Below, piece after piece: positions 54,883 to 64,000 of a stretch of DNA of 64,000 nt (position 1 is the first letter of the stretch; every line of letters starts with the position of its first letter). The DNA comes from Hippopus hippopus (taxonomy: Eukaryota; Mollusca; Bivalvia; Cardiida; Cardiidae). Below the pieces are notes generated by a model. It was not told where the DNA came from. It did no database searches and worked only from the letters and a program-made list of their open reading frames with translations. The stretch covers positions 4,301,501 to 4,365,500 of the forward strand of contig OX328108.1 of NCBI GenBank assembly GCA_946811185.2, given 5' to 3'. A program made the position numbers and the translations under genes.

Positions 54883-57800
54883 TTACTTCGTCATATTATA
54901 TATATTCTGCCCTATACGTAGTAAATTCGCTAAGATCTGCGTCTTTATCTTAGTGTGTCCCCAAGCTAATGTATCGATATTGTTCCCAAGGATAAAGCGT
55001 TTATCATCATTACTACTTAATGCGATTTTATTTACCTCTTCAGTATACAACTCATGATTATGGCTCCTAATAACTACCATTCTCCTTAATTGTGTTTTAT
55101 TTTCAAACAAACACTCTTTATAATGATCATGTTTAATAAATGCTTTTACTACATGCCTTTTAATTCCCTTACATTTTTTACTTTCCTCCTCATCATCACA
55201 CATTTTATAAGAGTATAGCTTAGACCTCAGGCCTACAAACTCCCCAATAACCTTACCACTTGTCTCATCTTTAAACATACCTACAACTTTCTTATTTAAT
55301 CCAGTGGGAATACCTGAAGGGTGATCAGGTGGGTAATAACTTGTATCAAATCAATCTTTAACATCACCACTAATATTCTTATAAAAATCTTCTGTTTCTA
55401 TTTCATACATTAAGCTATCTGTATCAGTGAAAAGAAGTTTAACTTTTTCACCATATTTATCTTTAATATAATTATAATGAAAGTTATACATCAATGTCTT
55501 ACTTAAATCTAAAATACACATCCCTACATAAATAGGCTTATTAAAATATAAACGTGGTTTTTTCATTTGAATTAGACATAAATTTTCATCAAGGGTAGTT
55601 ATATTGTAATAGTTGGGTTTAGCGGTTAATTTTTCAGCTTTTTCCTTGGTACTAACTAATCTTATATCTACTCTATTCCTAATATTTTCCATAGTCTTAC
55701 CAAATACAGAATTATTCATAAGTTTAAAGAAATCCTTTTCAAATGAGGTTTTAGCTTTTGCTCTTAGTGTAGTATTTTTATCGATATAAGGTTTTAACCA
55801 TTCACTCTCATCAAAAGATAACCCTCTATGAATCTTTTTAAGCTTTAGACCTAAACTTAAATATAACTTTAAATTTTCATGGTGTAATATATATTTATTT
55901 TTATTATCTAAATTAGGTATAAGTTTTTCAACTTTACCGGTCTTTAATTTTTCGGGAGCTAATGGAAAATCATTATGCAAATCATGTAATTCTTTAGGAT
56001 ATTCTAAATCAACATCTATTATACAAGGGCAACTTTGCCAATTTTGTAAATTATTTTCATCCATCCATTTAAAATTTCCAATGGGAAGTTTTTGACACAT
56101 TGCCCAACCATAGAGATTATTCGCATCTAAATAAGTAATAAATTTAGGTGGTTCATTTGGGTTATATTTTTTACCCATATATGAATTACTTGCTTTTGCA
56201 AATCGTTTAAAAATGGTTGAGATACCTCCTCTGATTCCGTTTTCAATAAATAAAATCATATCAGGGTCTGATAATAATTCTAATTCTACCTTAGTAGTTT
56301 TTAACATTGCCTCCCAAGCTAATCCCGGCACTGTATAAAACCATGATGGGTCTAATCCATAATTATTAAAGCAAACATTCCTAAAATTTTCAAAGACATC
56401 CGCCAACAGTAAAACATCAGTCTTATTATATAAGTCATGATAATCTTTAAAAGTTTTCATCTCGAAGGTATTCCATATATTTAATGCATGTTGATAATCC
56501 TCCTCCTTCCACTATATTTAAGCTTTGAGTAAAATTCTCTTTGTTTGGGTAACTTTGTTTCCTCTAATTTACTAAGGTTATCAAACCATTCATATGGGAA
56601 TATACCCTTTTGAGAAACCAATTCAAGCTTTTCCCCCTCAAAATATTTCATAAGATTAGTCTTGTCTTCCATAGCTAGAGTGCTAGCTAATTCATCTAAA
56701 CGTTTACCTAGAAATTTTAAACTATCAAGGAATCTAATCTCATGCGTTTTAATTTTCTTCATCCCTTTAACAGTGTATTCTATTGGCACATTTTTAGACA
56801 CGCTTATATATGTTTCCTTGTTTGTTGGTATACAACTCGTCTCACCAGGTGTACTCATTAAGTCTTTTATAAATAGATGAGCATCATACTTACTATAATT
56901 ATGAAAGAATATGGGTGTAAAAGTAGGTCTTCTACATTTTAAATTACACACACTGTGCTCAGCTCCCCTAAACTTTCCAGTATAATGGCAATGGTCTCTT
57001 ACTTTTTTCATGTCTTTACATTTTGAAAATGACTCCCCACATATCCAGCAGTTTTCTGCTTTATCAAACTCTCCTATCCTCAAATCTATAAATCATTTCC
57101 CTCGTTGGTATCCTATCTATTTCTTTTATAACATTTTCTAAATCCTCTACGAATTTTTTAGATGCATTTTCGCCAGAATATTGAAAGATCTTAGAAGGGT
57201 AAACATTTTCATAATGTGATTTAACATAGAAACAATATCCTGAAACATTATGCTCATTAATTAATTTTGTTCCATTGCCTTTATTTTCGTTTTTCTTTTC
57301 TAATGTAGCCTCCATATCCGCATAAATTGTAAAAGGGTGTCTTTGTTGTTTATTAAAATTCTGAAAAGATATCTTGGTACCCTTTTCAGGTAAGTCTATT
57401 CTACAAGCATCTTTTTCACCACAATACTCTAAATGTTTATTTAAAGTTTCTTCTTTTTGAAAATGATGTAAACATCTTTCACAAATATAAGTTTTACCAT
57501 TATGATCAGATATCTGTTTAGATAACAATCTACTCATATTTTTAATTAAACAATAATGTTTTTTACCATCCTTCTCAAGAAGTAAAAGATTAGTATGATG
57601 TTCTCTTTTATAAACTTCTTTACTTAGACTAAGTTGATAAACACCAGTGAAATAATTATACCCAAAAATTGATACGGATATAGATGGGTTTAGGGTTTCG
57701 AATTTAATTCTATCTTGAAGGAAAACAGGGTAATTAATCCCTTCCATATTTATAGTGTTTAATAATGGTCTTAGTCTATCAATTTTTTCAGGGTTATTAT

Positions 57801-58359
57801 CTGTTTGGTTCAAAGCTATAAGAATACAATAGGCAAAACACATATCATCATCTTTATTTATTGGATTAATAACACTTTTTGTATTTGCTATCTTAGGAGG
57901 AGTTGGGAACCAAGAATTTCCTTTTATTGGGTTATATGATACTGTGTGTAATCTTTAATCAATTATGTAAAGAACTTTATAATAATCTTGTTTCATTTCC
58001 TCATTTGCTATATTAATTAATATCTGTTCCCCCATTTCATCATATAATTCATCCACATCATCCCCATCTAAATTAACAAATGGAAAACCAGAATCAAAAT
58101 TCATCTCTTTTAATCGATTTTCAATAGAGTGTTTCATCATACATCTCATAATAAGTTTAACTTTTGTTCGGCGATTATTTCTCATAACATTAGTTAATTT
58201 ATCTTTCACTAAATCAAGGAATTCATCAGGTGTAAAAGCTCCTTTTATAAGATATTGTTTGGTAAAACCTTTAAATGCTGATGGCCCTTCTTTAATCTCT
58301 ATTTTATCTTTATCCTTATATAACTTATCTATTTTTTCTTTTAAAGCTTCTAAACTAGG

Positions 58360-58398
<39 letters not shown>

Positions 58399-58855
58399 TC
58401 TAAACTAGGTGATTTTTTTTTTTTTTTTTTTTTTTTTTTGGAATTTCTCCAATACTATCTAAATAGTTCATCAACTCCTCAGCTGCGGCTTTAAGTGGAG
58501 TTGGTACCGGGGGTGGTGTGTAAGGTGTTGGTGTTGGTGTGTAAGGTGTTGGTTTTAATACAGGGGCTCCAAAATTACTAATATCATAATCTAATAATGG
58601 CGCTTCCTGATTAAGTATGCGGTCAATTAATTGAGCTCTTCTAAGTCTTGAGTATCCTCTAATTCCTCGATTTTTAGATTCTTGTTTTAAGTCTTTTACT
58701 GTGAACCTCCTGAATTGATCAGCAGGACTATGAAGAGTAGGATTACTTAGACGCCCAATTAATTCAGCTCTTCTAAGTCTTGAGTATCCTCGGATTCCTC
58801 TTGACTTGGCTAAATTTTTTAAATCTTGTACGGTATATATATTATAATTTTCCAT
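54883..58855 (-). pseudogene. Polinton 2 DNA polymerase B with SAP-like N-terminus
   Basis: Starts at ATG 58855 with two near-identical SAP/Rho-N-like helix units (TVQDLKNLAKSRGIRGYSRL and TVKDLKQESKNRGIRGYSRL), then a Pro/Thr linker. Downstream frames: 58209-57955, 57843-57064, 57083-56481, 56460-55351 and 55278-54883. Motifs: exonuclease YADMEATL, endonuclease VII-like CWICGES with DHCHYTGKFRGAEHSVCN, YDAHLFIK, YNKTDVLLLADVFE, polymerase A LDANNLYG, B KLMNNSVFGK and C FTDTDSLM. A stop at about 55349 and several frameshifts, including at long T-runs, break it, but all catalytic motifs remain. It lacks the deletion seen in Polinton 1. Confidence 0.88.
58346..58440. repeat. Duplicated T-run in polB
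   Basis: GCTTCTAAACTAGGTGA followed by about 33 T, then again followed by about 26 T. The local duplication of a homopolymer border may be replication slippage or an assembly artefact. It breaks the polB frame. Confidence 0.7.
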
Positions 58856-58925
58856 TTTTATATATATAAGAAAAAATCTTAACTAAATGTCAAAAATAAT
58901 TTTATTATGGAGTGACATAATAAAA

Positions 58926-59274
58926 TTATTGAATGTTAATCTTATATTTATTATTCCAAACTCTTCCGTCCCATTTTGTAACTGTTTGAGGACAACGATC
59001 TATAAATTTACCCGCCTTGTAAATTGATGGCAATATTATTATTTCACCAGTTTCAACATCCTCTAAACTGACTTTCTTAGGATTATGCTTAATAGTTTTT
59101 AATCTTTCAAACTTTGGATCCTCGCTTATTTCTTTGTGAGGCAACTTAGGAGACACCTCCGGTAACAATCCATGTTTTTTCACCAACTCAACTAAGCGTT
59201 TTTTTATCCCAGTATGAGCAGAAATTTATATTATTTTCTTTAAGAATTTTTTTTAAATCTATAATCTTTATCAT
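58926..59274 (-). pseudogene. NUMOD1-like protein, Polinton 2
   Basis: Counterpart of 22984-23344. Start ATG 59274 after ATATATAAAA. An A-run (coding strand) at about 59198-59204 shifts the frame to 59186-58926, which has VSLEDVETGEIIILPSIYKA, a GKFIDRCP helix and WDGRVWNNKYKI. Same break point as in Polinton 1. Confidence 0.6.
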
Positions 59275-59297
59275 TTTTATATATAAGAAAAAATATC

Positions 59298-60614
59298 TTA
59301 ATACACTACAGACATTTTATTTCCATCAGACTGAAAGTTAATAAACTTATCACTAATAATAACAGCATATGCCTCTGTGTTTGCAGGTACATTTACACCA
59401 AAATTTATCTTAATTTGAATATCAGTAACAGAATATTTTAATCTCTCGCTTTGCTTGGAAACGTCAAACAAAAACAAAGGATATAGAGTTCTATAATCTG
59501 AGGGGGAAATGTTAGGGTTCGATACTAATTCATCCATGTTATAAAACTTAGATCTAAATAACGCAGTGTCACCATATGCCCTACTAAATTGCTGTTTACC
59601 AAATGAAAGATTGTAGTCAACCGCAGGGTATCGGGTAGTATTTAGCGTAACATAAATATTATTAACGTTTAAATTGTTAAATATAGATGCATTTTGTTCT
59701 TGGTTATTACTTTTATTAGTTTGAAAGCCGACAATGATAAAACATGGTACCTAAGGAGATGATTTAACGGAAAGTCTCCAGGTAAATGATGTTGTCTGAG
59801 GAACTGCGATAGAGTCACACTGTATCATTCTATATCCAACTGGTAATTTTTCTTTTATCTCGATAATTTTATAAAGTGCCATCTTCTCATTATCCGCAGG
59901 TAGCAAGTGAGGCATAAACCAAGATATCTTATCTAATATAATTCTACCTTCAGGAGCAGCGTTGACCCGAAAGATTGCATCATTATCATTATTTCTTGTT
60001 AATGTGAGAGTTTGCTTCATTCCATACAATATTTTATTATAGTCCTCACAAAAACCAAATATATGCTTTAAAGGAACCCTAAAACTAAATGAACCTACTG
60101 GATTAATATTATTATTAATGATGTATTGTCTTCTTATTTCCCATCCTGCATTTTGATCGTTTGCATTGACTGTTGTATCCTTATACCACAATTGGTTTAA
60201 CCCCTGTGATTTAGAAAAATCATCTGGATATTTTAACAACCCAAGCATTGTAGTAGCCTGGCCCGGATGTGTTAAAGATTCAATATCCATACCAGAAAGT
60301 TGATACCTAATATTTTTAAACAGGTACATCAAGGCGTTGTTTGTTAAAGCAATATTAACATTGTCTGCGGCTATATCGTAAGCAGTTCCATCAGCATTCT
60401 TTACTAATTGACCTTCTATAAGTAAATAACTCTCACTAGGATGAGTAAAAATATCTTGGGTTTCAATACTAATCCTAATATCTCCTCCTAAGTTGTTGAG
60501 ATTTGCGCCAGTGATCGGTTCATACTCATGGTGTTCATACTCATCAATACTAACATCTTTTGGAGTTGGTTCGGTAACTTTTAAAATTGAATTGATAGAT
60601 TCTGAAATATTCAT
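59298..60614 (-). pseudogene. Major capsid protein, Polinton 2, one stop
   Basis: Counterpart of 21681-22961, about 438 residues. Intact frame except for a TAG at 59751-59753, where Polinton 1 has a GAG (Glu) codon; the frame continues in register for the last 150 residues. Blocks ETQDIFTHPSESYLLIE, LTHPGQATTMLGLLKY and INFQSDGNKMSVV are shared. Start ATG 60614 after AATAAAAA. Confidence 0.65.
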
Positions 60615-60669
60615 TTTTTATTATTGCAATTATAATTTTAAATAAAAATTATAATTGTATCACTTTTAC

Positions 60670-61038
60670 TTAAAACTCTAACCAAAGCTGGGGAAAAGCT
60701 TTATCTTCACTATTAACAAACACACCTTTAAGTTTAATTTTATTTAGTTTATTTTCTGAGGTAAATGTTTTCTTTTTAGGGTAAATTCTATTTCCATACA
60801 CAAGTGTTACAGGGGTTATATTGTACTCTTCTAAATGTTTATTTACTTTTTCCTCAATCTCTTTCATTACGTTTACTTTACTAGGAGGCAACTTTATAAC
60901 AGCTTTTTGATGTTTATAATCTGTGTTATTAATTTCAAGAATCTCGCAATCTTTTAGGTTTAAAGATGCATTTTGTACATGAATAGTACTACTTCTGTAT
61001 TTTGAATAATATTCACGATCAAATATTAAGTTTGACAT
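60670..61038 (-). CDS. 122-residue protein, unknown, next to capsid
   Basis: Intact, mixed alpha-beta, basic, with a KLPPSKVNVMKEIEEKVNKH helix and a C-terminus ending AFPQLWLEF. In Polinton 1 the equivalent gap (21559-21680) keeps only a short ATG-led stub at 21595, so the gene is lost there. Location directly before the capsid gene suggests a structural or assembly role (inference). I do not recognise the family. Confidence 0.5.
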   Translation of the reverse strand: MSNLIFDREYYSKYRSSTIHVQNASLNLKDCEILEINNTDYKHQKAVIKLPPSKVNVMKEIEEKVNKHLEEYNITPVTLVYGNRIYPKKKTFTSENKLNKIKLKGVFVNSEDKAFPQLWLEF

Positions 61039-61091
61039 TCTCTTTTTTATATAATAAATATAATTTTCTTAACTTATTTTTATTTTTTTCT

Positions 61092-61490
61092 TCATACTAC
61101 CTTAATGCCTGCTCCACTGTTTAATTTTTTAACTAAGTCTTGAATAGCTATGGCACTTCCATCTATTAATGTATTAATATTTTGTGTTGTAGGGGTATCA
61201 ATGGGTTTTGGTGTTGCGTTATATTTTTGTAAAATTTTCTTTGATTTTGGTGTTAAAGCTTTTGTAACTAATTTCTTTCCTGCTTCTACAGCTGCACTCT
61301 TTCCAACCTCTAAAGCTTTCTTCGCTCCTTCCTTAGCTACACTCTTTCCCACATTAAGGGCAGAAGATGCTATTTGTTTACCTGCGCTACTTGTAAAAAG
61401 CCTCGCTAAAAAGTTAGCAATGCTGTCAAAGATTCCAGTACCACCGTATGGATACCTTCTTTTAAATCCGTATTTCTTCTTGACAATCAT
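61092..61490 (-). CDS. Amphipathic virion protein, Polinton 2
   Basis: 132 residues, intact; counterpart of 21142-21558. YGGTGIFDSIANFLARLF at the start, an Ala/Lys helix (GKSVAKEGAKKALEVGKSAA), then NTLIDGSAIAIQDLVKKLN. The Thr/Pro linker is shorter. ATG 61490 after AGTATAAAAA. Confidence 0.55.
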   Translation of the reverse strand: MIVKKKYGFKRRYPYGGTGIFDSIANFLARLFTSSAGKQIASSALNVGKSVAKEGAKKALEVGKSAAVEAGKKLVTKALTPKSKKILQKYNATPKPIDTPTTQNINTLIDGSAIAIQDLVKKLNSGAGIKVV

Positions 61491-61493
61491 TTT

Positions 61494-62359
61494 TTATACT
61501 ATAGACATTAAATTTTTATAAGCGTTTGAATTTAAAACACCTTGTCTTTTTAATTCATCACAAATACTCACTAACTCATTTCTTACACCTGTGTTACCTG
61601 CTTCTTTACTTGCCAACAACAGATCTAGTCTTTCTATTAGTGCGTTAGGGTCACATGGGATAACAACGATACCCTTTCCTTCATAATATTTTCTTTTATC
61701 CCAAATAGGACTAAGTATAGCGACCCATTTTTTACCTTTAGAAGCTTTAGGATATTTATTTTCCGGGTTGTTGTCGCGATGAAGGGTGTTGGTTTTTGTC
61801 ATCAACTTTGCGTATTTGATGTAACCTCCAGCAGTATAAATACGACTATCCGGCTCTTTAGATACGATTAACTCCCATAGACCAGGGGTACCCTCATATT
61901 TTTCATCGTCAACAATAATATTGTTGCCTTGAATAACAACTGGTTTATTTTCCAATATAAAACCTCTTATTTCTGTCATATATTCCATATGTTTTATCAG
62001 CTTCAGCCTTAGAAGTAAACTTTCTTAAATACTTTTCCGCTATTTCCCCAACAAGTATAGGATCTCCTTCTTCTGTTGGTTTATCATAAGCTTCAATAGA
62101 AGGAAAGGCTGGAAACTTAATAGCTTGCGGTAAGCTTTCTATACCCTCTTTAATAGGTTTAAGTCCCTCTGTAATCTCCTTTGTTGTAGCTTTTTGTGTT
62201 TCCGTAATAGGTTTAAAAAACTTTGAAAGATCTGTTTGAAGTTGCTGTTCACCTGTTCTCTCTGCTAGTAGATTATCCCTAATATTCTTTTTTGTTTCAA
62301 GATACTCTTTTACAATTAAGTCCCTTTTTGCTGGATCAGTTATTTTTAAAAAAAGACAT
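61494..62359 (-). pseudogene. DUF8207-like protein, Polinton 2, frameshifted
   Basis: Counterpart of 20218-21139. Start ATG 62359; a T-run directly after the start shifts the frame (seven T against six). The second part (61988-61494) holds GTPGLWELIVSKEP, NALIERLDLLLASKEAGNTG and SICDELKRQG. A further shift lies near 61985. Confidence 0.6.
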
Positions 62360-62384
62360 TTTTTAAATTACTAAAATAATTTTT

Positions 62385-62455
62385 TATCCTAGTTTTAACA
62401 TAGTTTTTAACATAATTCTTAACATAATTTTTATCATGTTTCATAACTAAAGCTG
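62385..62455 (-). repeat. AAAACTATGTTA repeat, Polinton 2
   Basis: Four or five diverged copies of AAAAACTATGTTA (coding strand) between the DUF8207-like and membrane-protein genes, the same place as the array at 20095-20217. Confidence 0.5.
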
Positions 62456-62491
62456 CATGAAAACTTTATTTTTCTTGGTTTGTTACTACTT

Positions 62492-63140
62492 CTACGAGGG
62501 AGCGGTACGATTCTTTTCAACCAACCTCCGAAAGGACTCACGCGCTTCTTGCCTCCCTCTCTCAATTAAACTTTCTTCATTCTCATTAGATATCTTTTTC
62601 TTAGTTTTTGTTCTTATCTCATCCTTCATCTTCTTATACTTCTCTTGTTCTTCCATGATAAGTTTAAACTCTTCATCTGATATATGATCGTCAACTAAAG
62701 CTTTAGATATATGTGAAGCAATTGTATCAAGCTTAGCATCAGCTATCATCCGAATCTTTTGATGTTTTTCTCCTTTTGTTTTTTAATTCCTTACTACATA
62801 CTTACCTACCATTGAGAGTAATCCGGTTGCTGCACTTGTAATTTCTAAACCTAATGCTATTGGTACCGCTACAACTGTACCCAATAATATGGCTCCCCCA
62901 ACACCTGAAGCCATTGTTAGCCCGATTAATGCTGTATCAATATTATCTACAACTCTTGCGGCTCTAAAATATTTCTTGGCTAGGGCTTCTCTTTTTTGAA
63001 TTTCATTCTCAAGAAACTTCTGTACTTCGGATATCTTTAGTAAACGGTAGGAATGACCTTTATTATCTCCTATTGCGTGCATCTCAATAGATGGGGGCTG
63101 AAGGTGATAATTTTGGATAAATATTCTCTTTCATCTCCAT
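62492..63140 (-). pseudogene. PSAP membrane protein, Polinton 2
   Basis: Counterpart of 19434-20051. ATG 63140 leads into IYPKLSPSAPIY and then a stop; the frame shifts to 63082-62783 with the Gly/Ala/Val hydrophobic hairpin (ASGVGGAILLGTVVAVPIAL), then to 62749-62492 with HISDEEFKLIMEEQEKYK. PSAP is retained. Confidence 0.55.
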
Positions 63141-63175
63141 TTTTAATTAAAATTATTTTTTTTAAAACAGAGCCG

Positions 63176-63550
63176 CTAAATTGTGTAATAAACAAGACAC
63201 AAAAGCTCGGTTTCCTCAATTGTTACATTTTTTCTAGAATTGTTTGTAATAGCAATTATAATATCCGCGGTATCCTCAAGGTTAACCTCATTTTGTAAAC
63301 TGCACCGTTTAAATTTCAAGGAGTAAGCTAAGCTTGTTAACACAACTCCTTTAGTCATCATAAACCCAAACCCTAAAAGTATTTGTTTTACTTCCTTAGG
63401 GTTTAGTATAATCTTCTCTTGACTAAAAATTTCCCAGGTTACCGTATTTACTTTTTGAGGTGGATGTTTTATACCTTGCAATGGACGCCAAAATATAGTT
63501 TTCTGTTGATTAGCAGTATTAGGTTTTATACCAAATTTGTGTATATCCAT
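63176..63550 (-). CDS. dUTPase-fold-like protein B, Polinton 2
   Basis: 124 residues, intact. WRPLQGIKHPPQKVNTVTWE near the start, QILLGFGFMMTKGVV in the middle and DIIIAITNNSRKNVTIEETE plus LLCLVYY at the end. The pattern of strands suits a dUTPase-like trimer subunit but the catalytic Asp/Tyr motif is absent. Start ATG 63550 after AAATAAAAA. Confidence 0.5.
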   Translation of the reverse strand: MDIHKFGIKPNTANQQKTIFWRPLQGIKHPPQKVNTVTWEIFSQEKIILNPKEVKQILLGFGFMMTKGVVLTSLAYSLKFKRCSLQNEVNLEDTADIIIAITNNSRKNVTIEETELLCLVYYTI

Positions 63551-63648
63551 TTTTTATTTTTACTTGTTACAAATAATATTTAAATATTATTATTATTTAT
63601 AACATTACAACATAACTTAACCATGACTTCTAAAATCATGATAAGAAA

Positions 63649-63978
63649 CTAAAAATAAAGGTTCATTTTTTGCGATAGTATAAATATAAATATATCATCT
63701 CTTGTAACTGATCTATTGCCTTCCATGTGTATTAGACCTTTTAAGGATAAATTATCTTTAAGTACAGTTGCAATTTTATTATTAGATGTAATACATCCAA
63801 GCCCAAGTTGCAATTTTACTTTTTCTAAAGGTTGTAGTATTATTTCACTTTGTGAATATACTTCCCATGTATTTTCTGTTATTTTTTTAGGTGGATATTC
63901 CAAATTTTGTAAAGGAAACCAGATTACTCCTTTTATATTTTCATTATCTTGAAAATCACATCTATTTATACGTATCAT
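63649..63978 (-). CDS. dUTPase-fold-like protein A, Polinton 2
   Basis: 109 residues. WFPLQNLEYPPKKITENTWE and VKLQLGLGCITSNNKI correspond to 18562-18990 of Polinton 1; the C-terminus differs and is shorter, probably from a frameshift near 63670. Upstream gene content runs off the window edge. Confidence 0.45.
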   Translation of the reverse strand: MIRINRCDFQDNENIKGVIWFPLQNLEYPPKKITENTWEVYSQSEIILQPLEKVKLQLGLGCITSNNKIATVLKDNLSLKGLIHMEGNRSVTRDDIFIFILSQKMNLYF

Positions 63979-64000
63979 TATGTATTATTTTTTTTATATT

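Larger units (their letters stand above)
54119..64000 (-). mobile_element. Polinton/Maverick 2, left end to window edge
   Basis: Begins AGTAGTAATAAATAG, sharing AGTAGTA with Polinton 1, directly after the truncated PolB (preceding 6 bp AACAGG is the expected target copy). Genes, all leftward, from the right: dUTPase-like A and B, PSAP membrane protein, DUF8207-like, amphipathic protein, 122-aa gene, major capsid, NUMOD1-like, PolB. The order matches Polinton 1. The other terminus, integrase, protease, ATPase and minor capsid are outside the window. The second copy of the duplication cannot be checked. Confidence 0.85.

Overview
The window looks like nuclear DNA of a marine invertebrate, most likely a mollusc. 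It is AT-rich, carries tRNA-headed SINE, LINE, Helitron and diverged 140-165 bp satellite-type repeats, and is built almost entirely of mobile elements nested in one another. I see no convincing ordinary host gene. The species call is inference from repeat style.

Layout: 1-1.9 kb holds the 5' part of a LINE on the minus strand (ORF1 with a CCHC knuckle). From 4.2 kb a Helentron-type Helitron runs on the plus strand: OTU protease, cysteine-rich N-terminal region, HUH Rep, then a PIF1-type helicase. The helicase is split at 8535 by a complete 19.8 kb Polinton/Maverick (8536-28381), which has about 320/337 bp terminal inverted repeats beginning AGTAGT and a 6-bp target duplication TGTACA. The helicase resumes at 28388. 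An SGNH-hydrolase-like ORF (32.2-33.1 kb) lies between copies of a repeat that flanks the helicase, so it is probably part of the same Helitron.

Polinton 1 has the expected set. On the minus strand are a Zn-ribbon/phospholipase A2 protein, an rve integrase with chromodomain, an adenain-like protease and a fibre with phage-tail-type repeats. On the plus strand are a packaging ATPase, minor capsid protein, several small virion-type proteins, a major capsid protein, a NUMOD1-like protein and protein-primed PolB. It is dead: a 1.66 kb repeat element interrupts the ATPase, a mariner with TA duplication interrupts polB, and there are many frameshifts and deletions. Most of its genes start a few bases downstream of a TATAAAA-like sequence.

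35-50 kb is non-coding: a SINE, two inverted copies of a TTAA-flanked element, foldback MITEs, tandem arrays, and another TTAA-flanked 1.84 kb element sitting precisely inside an array.

50.2-54.1 kb carries a different, older unit: a two-knuckle zinc protein divergent from a second, distinct PolB. That PolB is cut at 54118 by the start of Polinton 2 (54119 to beyond 64000, genes on the minus strand). Polinton 2 is collinear with Polinton 1 from the dUTPase-like pair through polB but has a different PolB N-terminus (two SAP/Rho-N-like repeats), an extra 122-aa gene, and a major capsid gene broken by only one stop. Its integrase end lies outside the window.
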